DNA of 64,000 nucleotides, from the NCBI GenBank assembly GCA_900752815.1, contig CAADWS010000004.1, positions 1-64,000 of the forward strand, read 5' to 3'. Source of the stretch: Bacteroidaceae bacterium. GTDB lineage: Bacteria; Bacteroidota; Bacteroidia; Bacteroidales; Bacteroidaceae. The notes beneath the pieces are model-generated. The model ran no database searches, had not been told where the DNA came from, and saw only the letters and a list, made by a program, of their open reading frames with translations. Shown here one piece after another: positions 33,263 to 42,270 of the stretch (the stretch's first letter is position 1; each line of letters begins with the position of its first letter). The position numbers and the translations under genes were made by a program.

Positions 33263-34360
33263 TTAAATGGTTATTTTCAACACCTGACCGGCGGCATATT
33301 CGGCATTGCGGGTGAGCTGGCGCTGCCATGCCTGGTTGCGTGGCGCCCACTTGAAAGCGTTACGCTTCAAGGTTGTACGCATATCGGTATCGGGTATTTT
33401 GTCGAAGAGGATTTGCAGGCGGTCTTCTTCGAAGTTGTAGACCACCTTGCCGCCATCGAACGGAATCTCACGATTTTCACGGCTTGCCCGTTCCTGCTGC
33501 TTTTCCCGCACCTTGCGGACGAGTTCGGGATACTTGAAGATTGAATGGCGTGCCGTGACGACAGGTTTCTTGACTTTGTCGTTCCACTCTCGCAGACGAG
33601 CGACGGCACGGTCGATGATTTCCACGTTGCCATGGTTGACATAGGTGGAGAGTCGCCCGGCGAGGTTGCTGACGAAGAGAGCCCGGCTATAGCCTCGTGC
33701 CGTACCCGTATCGATACCGTGAATGGTCGAGGCGGCATCGTCGATAAAGGCTTTGACCTTCTGCCACTCCTCCTCGAGACGCTGTTCTTCGGGCTTGGCC
33801 GCTTCGGTAGCCTTGCGAATCGCTTCGAGTGCACGTTCTCGCCATTCCCGGAACGCCGTGACGCTCTTGGCGTGGCTGTTGCAGGCCTTTTCGTTGCGGC
33901 CCGTGTTGAAGCGTGCAGGTCCCGTAATCATCGCGCTGGCACAACGGCTGTTGGCGGCGATCATGGCAGAGAAATAGCGTTTGTAGTTTTCCATGTAACG
34001 TTCCCGCTGCTGCTCGGGCATCGACTGCAAATCCTCGTGCAGTTCCTTTTCGTGCGAGGCGATGTCTGACTCACCCCGCTCGTCGGGTGAGAAGGAGGTG
34101 AGGTTGTAGGAGCTGCACGCCTGCTTGAAATATTCTTCCAGATAGCCCGGGTGCGCCACTTCCACAACTTCCCAGTCCTTGAAGTCCGCCGGGGCGAGGA
34201 TTTCTTCCTTGCCCGGATTCCCTACAAGATGGGAATAGCTGCAATACCCGTGTCTCTTTCCCCTGAAAAGAAACGCTACCGGTTCGCTTTCCGGGGCATC
34301 CACACGCCGCACCATGGTCACACGATGGGCATTTTCCTTTGTCAATAATGTTGTTTCCAT
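33263..34360 (-). CDS. Coiled-coil protein with mobile-element C-terminal domain, 365 aa
   Basis: A long charged helical middle (WRERALEAIRKATEAAKPE, KVREKQQERASRENRE) precedes a C-terminal domain with YNFEEDRLQILFDKIPD and FKWAPRNQAWQRQLTRNA. That C-terminal pattern is a recurrent small domain on large polyvalent and conjugative-element proteins in Bacteroidales. Its function is not established. Confidence 0.6.
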   Translation of the reverse strand: METTLLTKENAHRVTMVRRVDAPESEPVAFLFRGKRHGYCSYSHLVGNPGKEEILAPADFKDWEVVEVAHPGYLEEYFKQACSSYNLTSFSPDERGESDIASHEKELHEDLQSMPEQQRERYMENYKRYFSAMIAANSRCASAMITGPARFNTGRNEKACNSHAKSVTAFREWRERALEAIRKATEAAKPEEQRLEEEWQKVKAFIDDAASTIHGIDTGTARGYSRALFVSNLAGRLSTYVNHGNVEIIDRAVARLREWNDKVKKPVVTARHSIFKYPELVRKVREKQQERASRENREIPFDGGKVVYNFEEDRLQILFDKIPDTDMRTTLKRNAFKWAPRNQAWQRQLTRNAEYAAGQVLKITI

Positions 34361-34400
34361 ACCTTTCTTCTTGATTTCGTTATTTGATTGTTTCCGATTT

Positions 34401-34928
34401 TTATTGTTGCTTCATCCGGGCGGCATGGTCCATTACAGAGGCGAACCCCACCTCGATACCTATCTGGTATCCGCCCTTGATGGTCGATTCCAGCTCCGCC
34501 TCGCTTTCGATCAGGGATTCCGAATCATCGGCATAAAGCCTGTACAGGGAGAATACGTCTGCCTCCCATAGCTTCCGGGCATTTTCCGCCGATACAAGCA
34601 GCCACACGAAACCGTCCTCACGGGTTACCTTGACGGCGGCTTCGCTATGGCTCAGAGTCCGCCACTCCTTGATGTCCAGTGCCACCCTCCACACGATATA
34701 CATCAGCGCATCGTGGCGGCTTTTAATATCAGGGGAATCGCACAGGCGGCTGGCCACATCTTTGAGTGTCCGGAAAGAGTCCGCCATGAACTGCTCCACG
34801 ACATACGGCTTTTCGGCAATGGCGGAACAGGCATCGTCCGCCCTGCCTGATTCCGGAACGGTCTGAATATCCTCCTCTTCAAGGAAGATTTCACGGTGCA
34901 GGTAGTCCAAGTAGTAATATGATTTCAT
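34401..34928 (-). CDS. Hypothetical protein, 175 aa
   Basis: Acidic, tyrosine-rich start (MKSYYYLDYLHREIFLEEED) and helical remainder. Six bases from the next gene. No family recognised. Confidence 0.55.
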   Translation of the reverse strand: MKSYYYLDYLHREIFLEEEDIQTVPESGRADDACSAIAEKPYVVEQFMADSFRTLKDVASRLCDSPDIKSRHDALMYIVWRVALDIKEWRTLSHSEAAVKVTREDGFVWLLVSAENARKLWEADVFSLYRLYADDSESLIESEAELESTIKGGYQIGIEVGFASVMDHAARMKQQ

Positions 34929-34933
34929 TCCGC

Positions 34934-35173
34934 TTATTCTTTGGGGGTGAAAGTGATTCTCGTGTGCCCGTCATAACCGAAGGACGGTTTCAGGCCGAAG
35001 GCTTCGGCATCACTGCTGATGCAGCAGATGTCCCAAATCTCCAACCCTCCGGCGCAGGTTATGACGGTATTGTTTTCAGATATTTGCGGCGACTTGTCTT
35101 TCAATGCAGCCCCGCCGCAGATGCCGCGTAGAATAACACCACGCTGGTGGGTAGTAAGTTCTTTCGTTTCCAT
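34934..35173 (-). CDS. Small hypothetical protein, 79 aa
   Basis: Contains four cysteines (RGICGG, VITCAGG, IWDICCISS) and a beta-rich end (YDGHTRITFTPKE). May bind metal; not recognised. Confidence 0.5.
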   Translation of the reverse strand: METKELTTHQRGVILRGICGGAALKDKSPQISENNTVITCAGGLEIWDICCISSDAEAFGLKPSFGYDGHTRITFTPKE

Positions 35174-35177
35174 AGAC

Positions 35178-35390
35178 CTAATCTTTTGCTTTTACACCGA
35201 ACATGTTCTCCATTGTACTGGCGAGGGCTTCCTTGAAACCGTCGCTTACGCCCCAGTATTCAAGTAACCCGTTGCCGATGACCTGCATCTGTTTGTCGGT
35301 GGGCATATCGCCATCATACCCGTATTCCTTGAGCAGGGCACGGCTGATGATGACACCTTTTATCTCGTTGATTCTATGTTCCTCTCCCAT
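35178..35390 (-). CDS. Small hypothetical protein, 70 aa
   Basis: Helical small protein (NEIKGVIISRALLKEYGYDG). Last gene before the IS110 element on the right, so its upstream operon partners or promoter may have been separated by the insertion. Confidence 0.5.
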   Translation of the reverse strand: MGEEHRINEIKGVIISRALLKEYGYDGDMPTDKQMQVIGNGLLEYWGVSDGFKEALASTMENMFGVKAKD

Positions 35391-35592
35391 AGCCGTTAAT
35401 ACATCTTTACCCGCAGACCAGATATCTGCTTTCTCGTTATTTCTGTCATTTTCTTTATCCGTTTATAAAAGCATAGGGGCATTCCGCCCCCATAGTTGTT
35501 TTCCTGTTACAATCCAAATAAAATTGGATCAAAGTTTTCGGTTAAATTTGTTTTTATCTTATTTACAGCGTATTGCATTTCTTGGTGAACTT
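35391..35592. other. Flank between operon and IS110 structured region
   Basis: Holds GGGGC-ATTCC-GCCCC near 35477-35491 (terminator-like) and AATCCAA...TTGGAT near 35511-35530. The left end of the insertion sequence lies somewhere here, but IS110 elements lack diagnostic terminal repeats, so I cannot place it. Confidence 0.4.
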
Positions 35593-35692
35593 CTCGGCCA
35601 AAGGTCAAGGCACGAGAGCCTCCGCCGGCCTTTGATCGAGCCGGTGCGGAGGCACATCGTGCTTAACACCTTTGGCTCTCTCGAAAGCCGAG
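35593..35692. ncRNA. Candidate IS110 bridge-RNA region
   Basis: Nested, nearly perfect stems in the long non-coding flank 3' of the transposase: CTCGG/CCGAG, CCAAAGGT/ACCTTTGG (35598, 35668), GCACGA/TCGTGC (35610, 35657), GCCTCCGC/GCGGAGGC (35618, 35646) and CGGC/GCCG. The terminal loop is CTTTGATCGA. IS110-family elements encode a bridge RNA in a non-coding end; placement 3' of the transposase is the arrangement known for the IS1111 group. Strand and loop assignments are not determined. Confidence 0.55.
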
Positions 35693-35870
35693 ATTTCAGA
35701 ACCCGAAAAAATCCTTCGATAAACAGATTTTCCTTAGCGGTCAGCTCTCTGCCGCATATCCCTTATTAGTTTACAAAGGCCAGAGGAGCAGATTATTTTA
35801 AGCGGACGTTAACGCCGCAACAACTATGTAGTATTCTCTCTGGGAAAATCCGTTTACCGGAAGGGTTTCT

Positions 35871-36950
35871 CTATGACACGATACTATTGACATATTCGGT
35901 CTGATGTTTCAGCACAAAGAATAGACGGTTTACCAGTTTGCGGGCGACCTTTACGATAGCTTTGCTCTTGGGCATCCGTTTGCATTGTTCCGTATAGAAC
36001 AGGTTCATCGCAGGGTCTTGACGTACCGCCACCCATGCCGCTTCTATCAGGTTACAGCGCATAACGGCGTGTTTTCGTATGGTAATATCCCCCGTCCCAT
36101 CTTTCTCTCCGCTGGAGTGGCACATCGGGATCATTCCGATATAGGCAGCCAGTTGTTCGGCATTGCGGAAGCGGGTTATGTCGCATATCTCGGAGAGGAA
36201 CGCCATTCCCGTAGCCTGCCCGAACCCCGGAACGCTCATAATCAACCGCAGCGGTTCGCGGAATCGATCCGTCTTGGCCAATGTCCGTAAAGCCCGTGTC
36301 ATCTCCAGTTTCTGACGGCGTAACTCTTCCAGATGCCGGATATGAATGTCGAGGGCCTGACGGCCGCTCGGGGTGAGCGTCTCTATCTCCTTCAACCAGG
36401 CGAAAAAGCGCTTCGACCAGTTGGAAAACGGAGTGAGAAACTCCTGCGGAATCTCGATGCCTAAATACCGAAGTTGAGACTTGAGCCGATTCTTCTGACG
36501 GGTCGTGTCTTTGGTTATCGAGTTCTTCAATCTTATCAAGGAACGCATCTCCAACGATACGCTGTCCGGCGTATAAATGCCTTTCAGCTCGTTGGCTCTT
36601 AAACTCCGCGCCAGCTTACCGCTGTCCACGGTGTCGGTCTTACGCAGCTTTTCGCTGCTCTTGGTCGGCACGTCGGCCGGATTGACCACGATGTTGTCGA
36701 TCCCTAAGGCCGTCAGACGCTCGTGTATCCAAAATCCGCAGAAGCCCGCTTCGTACACCGAGTGATACTCGGCGCCCGGATAACTCCGAGTTAAAAATCC
36801 GTACAACGCTTCTGGGCTCGGATGCTGGCTAAACTTCTTCAATACGGAGGTTTCGGACAAGACCGTAACCGACCAACTCTTCAAATGGACGTCGATTCCT
36901 ACATAAATCTTTTGTCCTCTGAAACTAATTTTGTTTCTTTGCTCTCTCAT
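35871..36950 (-). CDS. IS110-family transposase, 359 aa
   Basis: N-terminal RuvC-like DEDD domain: D in YVGIDVHLKSW (near residue 20), E in YEAGFCGFWI (near 66), D residues in VVNPADVPT and RKTDTVDSGKLARSL (near 87-110). The C-terminal transposase domain has IMSVPGFGQATGMAFLSEI, then AEQLAAYIGMIPMCHSSG with the conserved serine region. Full length for the family and apparently intact. It would act with a bridge RNA to recombine the element into a target site. Confidence 0.9.
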   Translation of the reverse strand: MREQRNKISFRGQKIYVGIDVHLKSWSVTVLSETSVLKKFSQHPSPEALYGFLTRSYPGAEYHSVYEAGFCGFWIHERLTALGIDNIVVNPADVPTKSSEKLRKTDTVDSGKLARSLRANELKGIYTPDSVSLEMRSLIRLKNSITKDTTRQKNRLKSQLRYLGIEIPQEFLTPFSNWSKRFFAWLKEIETLTPSGRQALDIHIRHLEELRRQKLEMTRALRTLAKTDRFREPLRLIMSVPGFGQATGMAFLSEICDITRFRNAEQLAAYIGMIPMCHSSGEKDGTGDITIRKHAVMRCNLIEAAWVAVRQDPAMNLFYTEQCKRMPKSKAIVKVARKLVNRLFFVLKHQTEYVNSIVS

Positions 36951-36954
36951 GGCT

Positions 36955-37105
36955 ATCGTCGTTTTAGTTAGTAAAGGTTTTGCAGCTTTAATCTAACCAA
37001 AATCTCGATAGCTTTTTCATTTATCCGCTATCATCGCGGCTTACCCTGATTGTAAACATAGGGATTATTAATTCATATTATTTTGCATGATTTTTTCCGG
37101 AACAC
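36955..37105. other. IS110 5' flank
   Basis: Imperfect inverted repeat GCTATCG...TTTTAGTTAG with CTAACCAAAA...CGATAGC (about 36953-37015), probably part of the element's promoter end. AT-rich sequence follows up to the next gene. Confidence 0.4.
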
Positions 37106-37363
37106 CTATCCGGCATAGATGTACTTGAGCTTGGGCACTCCGTTCTGGAGCACGGTGAAGGCGTTTTCTTCCACCTGCACGTCCTTTGCCTTTGGCCACC
37201 ATAGCCACGAGAGTTTCCCGTCGGGTTTGAGGAATGCCACGGCATTACCCTGCACTTTCCCGACCTCACGCACGCCGAGGTCTTTTCCGCCCTCGAACAG
37301 CCGGACACACCGCCACTTCGAGCCAAGCGTCATTTTCCGTTTCACGTCTGCTAATGTTTTCAT
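37106..37363 (-). CDS. Small hypothetical protein, 85 aa
   Basis: Starts MKTLADVKRKMTLGSKWRCV. A beta-rich small protein with LSWLWWPKAKDVQVEE, suggestive of an SH3-like fold. Two N-terminal starts are possible (37369 or 37363). Function unknown. Confidence 0.55.
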   Translation of the reverse strand: MKTLADVKRKMTLGSKWRCVRLFEGGKDLGVREVGKVQGNAVAFLKPDGKLSWLWWPKAKDVQVEENAFTVLQNGVPKLKYIYAG

Positions 37364-37379
37364 ACTCATTGCGTTTTTA

Positions 37380-37772
37380 TTATTGCATATAAATTCTGCA
37401 TTTCCGGTTGCACCGTCTCAGGCTGTCCGCCGAGAGCGGATAACTGCGGTTCAAATGGTCGGGAAACCCTTCTCGGAACATCAGCTCCGCCGTAGCGTAC
37501 TCCTTGCACCATTTCCGCCGACGTCTCCCACGGGCAGGTCTCGTTTCCGGCATCCGCCTTTTCGGAGATTTCGGCACACGCCATTTCCCACCGACAAACA
37601 CCGCTTCATATTCCCGTTGTAACACGCCGCTGCAATACGCCGCCACGCTGACAGCGGGCACACTTCCGAGCTGTCCCGTCGCGGCAAGGCTGTCAAGCGT
37701 ATCGGTGGCAGCCTTGAAACTGGCAAAGCACCCGTAACTGCGGGTGCGCTTTGCGTCAAACACTTCTATCAT
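37380..37772 (-). CDS. Hypothetical basic protein, 130 aa
   Basis: Begins MIEVFDAKRTRSYGCFASFK. A central helix-rich part is followed by a strongly basic stretch (KSPKRRMPETRPARGRRRRKW) that suggests nucleic-acid binding. No family recognised. Confidence 0.55.
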   Translation of the reverse strand: MIEVFDAKRTRSYGCFASFKAATDTLDSLAATGQLGSVPAVSVAAYCSGVLQREYEAVFVGGKWRVPKSPKRRMPETRPARGRRRRKWCKEYATAELMFREGFPDHLNRSYPLSADSLRRCNRKCRIYMQ

Positions 37773-38042
37773 ATTTATTCGTTTTATTATTGGCACATCC
37801 GTTCTCCGCTTCCCCGCATAGGATAACAGCGGAAGCACGGCAGGCGGTTCCGCAGAACGCCAGACCGTGCTTAACCGTGTTATATACAAGGTAGGCACAA
37901 CGCCTCACGGCGCAAGGAAGTCATATCGGAGGGAATTTTAGAAAAGTGCGGGCATTTCAGGGTGCAATCCTGACACAGTGTATATCAATGCCCGAAAAAG
38001 CGCGCACGCCCCGCAGTTTCCGCAGCACGTGTGCGCGTCATG
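37773..38042. other. Intergenic region without clear features
   Basis: GC-moderate gap between two minus-strand genes; I see no convincing gene or strong hairpin. Confidence 0.4.
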
Positions 38043-38414
38043 TCACTCGCCATCGTCCCCGCTGTCAATTCCTGCGGTGATGTTGCATATCTCCTGCAAT
38101 GCCGATTCTATCTGCACAAGGTCGTCGATGTCGAACTTCACGGCATCGCAGTCCTTCTCCCACACTTGGCGGGCTATGAAGACGGCATCATGCAGCGACC
38201 GCTCGGACTCTTCCAGAGCGGTCTTCAGGTCGTCCACGGTGTACTCCCCGTCCTGCGGCGGAGGTACAGTCCCGGCACCGTTTTTTGCCGGGAAATTCTT
38301 TTCGCCTATCACGTTACAGTTGCTTTCGCCCGAAATGAAAAGCGCGTATTCTTGGCATACGCCACAAGAACACGCACTTACGACGGCAGATACGAAAAGG
38401 GCAGGCAGTCCCAC
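38043..38414 (-). CDS. Hypothetical protein, 123 aa
   Basis: The hydrophobic, cysteine-containing N-terminus (MGLPALFVSAVVSACSCGVC) could be a lipoprotein-like signal or simply the wrong start. The acidic helical C-terminal half (LDDLKTALEESERSLHD-like) looks genuinely coding. A later start cannot be excluded. Confidence 0.45.
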   Translation of the reverse strand: MGLPALFVSAVVSACSCGVCQEYALFISGESNCNVIGEKNFPAKNGAGTVPPPQDGEYTVDDLKTALEESERSLHDAVFIARQVWEKDCDAVKFDIDDLVQIESALQEICNITAGIDSGDDGE

Positions 38415-38479
38415 ACGTTCAGCGGGCTGCCTGCCGTCCTTTTGCCTTTTTCGGGCAGGTTTCAGTTACTCCGTTGCCC

Positions 38480-39052
38480 TTATGCCGCCTTTTTGCTTTC
38501 ATCGGCAACCGTTCCGGCAGGCTGTTCCGCCACCTTTTCAGCCTTGCCGGTCTTGGTCGTTTTCTCGGCAGGCTTTTCGAGGTTGGCGAGGTTCGGGGCG
38601 AAATTCATGGCGTTGCGGATAGCCTTTGCAGCGGCATGGATTGTCTTTTGGAAATCACGGTTTGACTTCTCGAGGTCTACTTTGGTCGGCACAAGACCGA
38701 TACGCGCCCAAACGCTGTCGGTAAGGTCGTACTTCTTGATACGATTTCCCGACTTCTCGCAGATGATGATTTCCGCAGGGGTTGTGGCACGGAATTTCGA
38801 GCGTATGCCGTCGGCATCGGCACGCAGTTTCTTTTCCTCCGCAATGGTGTGCCACATAGTTGCGACCATGTTTTTAATCACACGGAAAATCTCGTTGTCC
38901 GACTTGTCGGCAGGCTCAAAGTCCGCACCGAAAAAGTGCTGTGCCGTCTGCACGAGTTCACCGTCCTTGTTGGTAGAGTTGTAAACCAACATGATACCTG
39001 CAAACGAACCGATGTTTGCATACTGTTCCTTGTTCAATTTAGAAGTTGCCAT
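38480..39052 (-). CDS. Hypothetical protein with Ala/Lys-rich tail, 190 aa
   Basis: Starts MATSKLNKEQYANIGSFAGI. A soluble domain is followed by a long lysine/alanine tail (EKPAEKTTKTGKAEKVAEQP). First gene of the minus-strand block, counted from its right-hand end. No family recognised; the tail resembles flexible nucleic-acid-associating ends. Confidence 0.6.
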   Translation of the reverse strand: MATSKLNKEQYANIGSFAGIMLVYNSTNKDGELVQTAQHFFGADFEPADKSDNEIFRVIKNMVATMWHTIAEEKKLRADADGIRSKFRATTPAEIIICEKSGNRIKKYDLTDSVWARIGLVPTKVDLEKSNRDFQKTIHAAAKAIRNAMNFAPNLANLEKPAEKTTKTGKAEKVAEQPAGTVADESKKAA

Positions 39053-39094
39053 AATGATAAAATTTTAGAAACACTGCGCAAAATCACGCATTGC

Positions 39095-39125
39095 GGGCAC
39101 TCGGGGAGTCGAACCCCGAACTCTG
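39095..39125 (-). other. tRNA-like T-arm fragment, possible att site
   Basis: On the minus strand TTCGGGG-TTCGACT-CCCCGAG resembles a tRNA T stem and loop, followed by TGCCCGCA as an acceptor 3' strand would be. No anticodon arm or 5' acceptor strand lies upstream. This could be the tRNA 3' remnant left where an element integrated. Confidence 0.35.
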
Positions 39126-39141
39126 CACCATAGCGCAAAGT

Positions 39142-39199
39142 GTGGCATTTCCTGCCACGCGCCCAAAAATTTGCCGTGCATTTCACCCTGCACGGCAAA
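39142..39199. terminator. Two hairpins, one terminator-like
   Basis: GTGGCA-TTTCC-TGCCAC (39142-39158) is followed by TTGCCGTGCA paired with TGCACGGCAA (39171-39180 with 39189-39198). The second is flanked by A- and T-runs, as expected for a bidirectional terminator. Confidence 0.6.
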
Positions 39200-40944
39200 A
39201 TTTTTCGTAACTTTGTCGCACTTAAAACGTACCCCATAGCAGGCTATCCAAATGAGCGCATTTTCGGCATATCGTGTATCGGCTTACTCACGCATCACTC
39301 GTGTCGTGGCTCTGCGCTGCTTTACTCCAATTTCGGCAAGACGCTTCTCTGGCACGTCCCGGATCTTTCCCAATCCGGCAGCTAACTGTAAGGTGAGGCA
39401 TTTAGGCGTTACCACCGAGCTGGGTATTGGGTATAGCATTGGCATATACATTTACCAGCGTCCTCTATGCGGATAGTTTTTACCGCTATCGTGCATTTTA
39501 TTCCGAGCGCACAAGGGCGCAATTATGGCATTATTCTTACACGTCCTTTTTCCATACAACTCTCGCACTCCCAAATTTGCGTGCTTTGCGTATGCGGACT
39601 AAAAACACGTTTTTAGCCGTTCCAACTTGCTACATTGGTCTGTAGTCCTGCTCGGTGTGGTTATTTAACACCCTATTTAATCGCTCCAAAGCGAACAGGC
39701 GAATTTTTGATTTTCCAAGCCTCAAAAATAGGTTTCCCACAAAAAGGGCTTTTTGTTTCTCGCTCTCGGCGGTCTTTGCTTTTCTGTTTTTTAATTCTGT
39801 TTTTTACTATCTATTTTTTTATTCGTTTTTCTCCGTACTTGTTTGCCGTTTGTTTGGCTTTCGAGTACATGACTATTATAAAACCGTTTTTCAGAACTGC
39901 AAAACTTTTTGAGAAAAAAAATTTGGAACGTTCCAAAAACAGCCTTTTTGCGAATATGGAACGCACGCGCGCGAAGTGAATTTGTAAATAGTTGAATATC
40001 AATAAAATAGAAAAAATGATTTTCTTTGAAAAAAATTTTTCCTTTGCAAAAATCAAAAAAGCCCCGTTTCAACGTATGTATAAAATCAAAATCAGTTTTG
40101 TCTATTGATTATCAGATTATTAGCTGCTTAAAATGGATAAAATAGGACTGAAAAGATTTTTTTACTTTCAATTTGTAAGCAAAGATAATGTAAAAGACGT
40201 TTTTAGGCTTACTTTATACAAAAGTAAACCTAATAAATTATTGATATTCAATGGTGTAATAAAAATAAAAAGATTGGGGAGGGTGTACCCTCGGGTGCGG
40301 ATTCGGTCTCTGTCCTCGGGCCGTTTTTTCAAGTCCGGTTTTCCAAAACGGCTCAAAATGCGGCTTTCGGATTGAAACTGTAAGCAGGTATCAAAAAATA
40401 TACAGTAAAGTACTTGTATTTATCATGGTTGCTTAAGGTGCTGGTGTTCACCATGTCCCATATTTTTGAAATATTCTCATTTGTGGATGCCTGTCCTTTC
40501 AATTTTCACGGGTGTACAGACTTTCTGCACGATTTCCGGGTTCCGGCTTGAAGTTGTTTTTTAGATACGCTGAAAACGCATCAAAAAATATATAGAGACA
40601 CGTCGGTATATTGACTGTTCTTAACCGGATTGGACGACGGAAAAGGAGGATGTGTATTCCTGTCATTCAGTATGTTCGGATATGCTTTTCACAATCGGAC
40701 AATCTTGTAATGTTTTGTTCCTTAATCATATAGAATATACAGAACGAAGCTATCCACATGGATTCCGACTTATTTGTACGGTTTTTGTGACTTTATACAG
40801 GAAACCGTGGAAATGCAGAAGAAATGGGGTTCAGTCACCTGCCTTTTTGGTGAATTATACGTATATTTGCCGTATTGTATCCACTTATGTATGAAGTATG
40901 GCATTTTGCTGTTACAGGAAATATCTGGATAAAGAATCGAAAGA
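39200..40944. other. AT-rich junction region without a supported gene
   Basis: About 1.7 kb with long A/T runs. Several open frames exist (for example 40133-40375 on the plus strand) but none has a convincing protein. A plus-strand TATATTTG at 40862-40869 may be a -7 element for the next gene. Confidence 0.5.
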
Positions 40945-41736
40945 ATGGAATCATATCATAAGAAGAAAATCGGGAGTATTCCGAAAGACAGCACGGGTGG
41001 GTCGTCCATTCGCAAGGGAATGGTCGTCTTCAACGGTGGGACATCGGAAACCGGACTTGTGGGAGATGTCACGGGTAATTGCGTGTCGGTTCCGGTAAGG
41101 ATGACTGCGGGCAGAGAACTCGTTACCGATGACGCGGTCATGTTTCTGAATGATTGCCGGGAAGCGAGCGCAGAGCAAAAGATTGCCCTCCAACGCCTGC
41201 TGAACGAAGGCCATCTTGCATGGGACAAGCGCCGGGGTGTATGTTCGGAATCTCTCTATGCTCCCAAAGACGGACAGTTGGTAAAACTCAGTATCCTGGA
41301 TGAGCATGTAATACTGGGGGCTTTCAAGGAAATCGACGCAAAAGGACGTGTTGTGCTGTATTGCCTGCTGGACGAAGACGGGAGCCTGCGCTATTCCCTG
41401 CATGAAACAGTCGGGTACGCGGTGAATCTCCAGATACTGCCTATCGGAACCAGTGGCCGTAGCAGGCTTTCCGATGCTCTACGCCAGAAAGGGCTTGCAT
41501 GGAACGGACGGCTGAAGGAACTCGAACGGCTGGCAACACGTGTCAGACGCGGTGACAAGTACTATTACCTGAATGACATACTGGAAATCCGTGAATGCAG
41601 GGACAACAACAGGCCGGCGGACAGGAAACGGTTGGAATGCGGGAACTATTTCATGGAGCGGAGGGATGCCGAACTGGTACGTGACTGCGTGCGCTCTGTC
41701 GTAAGGCTGAACCGCGACAAGGATGCCAGACGGTAA
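40945..41736 (+). CDS. Hypothetical protein, 263 aa
   Basis: Isolated plus-strand gene between AT-rich regions. Basic N-terminus (MESYHKKKIGSIPKDS) and a helical C-terminus with repeated RRGDKYY and KRLECGNYF segments. A hairpin terminator follows. No family recognised. Confidence 0.55.
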   Translation: MESYHKKKIGSIPKDSTGGSSIRKGMVVFNGGTSETGLVGDVTGNCVSVPVRMTAGRELVTDDAVMFLNDCREASAEQKIALQRLLNEGHLAWDKRRGVCSESLYAPKDGQLVKLSILDEHVILGAFKEIDAKGRVVLYCLLDEDGSLRYSLHETVGYAVNLQILPIGTSGRSRLSDALRQKGLAWNGRLKELERLATRVRRGDKYYYLNDILEIRECRDNNRPADRKRLECGNYFMERRDAELVRDCVRSVVRLNRDKDARR

Positions 41737-41853
41737 GAGGGTGACGGTATAAGGTATTCGTTCTGTTTCTCTCTCTTGTATCTGGGGAGGAAGTGGTCCT
41801 TTAATCCTCATCTTATCCGTTTTCAACACTTTCCGATTCAAAAAAACAAAAAA

Positions 41854-41873
41854 ACAGACGGCGTGCCGTCTGT
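41854..41873 (+). terminator. Terminator after the 263-aa gene
   Basis: ACAGACGGC-GT-GCCGTCTGT preceded by an A-run. The stem core CAGACGGC recurs in the terminators at 44209 and, less exactly, 56652. Confidence 0.65.
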
Positions 41874-41879
41874 CATGAT

Positions 41880-42270
41880 TTGTTTCTTTTTTGGTATCTT
41901 TTTTCTTTGCGTCAAAGAAAAAAGTACATCTTTCTTCTTTCTTCTTGTATAATACTACTTATAGTATTGTTGCTACATTTGTAACACCCCTCCTGTCAGA
42001 TACACGGTACATTTGTACCACATTGAGGGGAAAGATGTGGCGAATTTCGCGTCTTTCCACCCAAATTCCACTATCGGGAGCATGAATCGCAAGCCGATGT
42101 TGCCGCTTCGGAAAATTGCAGTCGCCTTTTGCAGGGCAGCATTGCAAGAACGAAAACGGTCTGATTTTCACGTGCAGGAAAATAACCGCAAAAAGAGATC
42201 CGATAAAACATCTATATATGAAAAATATCCCCTATATTTGCATAAAATTTACATATAACTGCGATATAAT
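41880..42270. promoter_or_regulatory. Intergenic region with RloA promoter
   Basis: TATATTTG at 42233-42240 fits the Bacteroidales -7 element, 30 bases before the RloA-like ATG. No strong -33 is visible. The rest holds only short hypothetical frames. Confidence 0.45.

Larger units (their letters stand above)
35500..37080 (-). mobile_element. IS110-family insertion sequence (approximate limits)
   Basis: Contains the IS110-type transposase and a structured non-coding flank of about 300 bases. The limits are approximate: the hypothetical genes end at 35178-35390 and resume at 37106 on the same strand, so the element was inserted into the minus-strand block. No target duplication is expected for this family. 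Confidence 0.65.

Noticed and set aside
35500..37080. Terminal inverted repeats and target duplication of the IS110 element
   Set aside because: I looked for them at both ends but found no convincing pair; this family usually lacks them, so the limits are given only approximately.
39140..40400. Several small open frames in the AT-rich junction
   Set aside because: Their codon content follows base composition, they lack recognisable starts or promoters, and none overlaps a known family.
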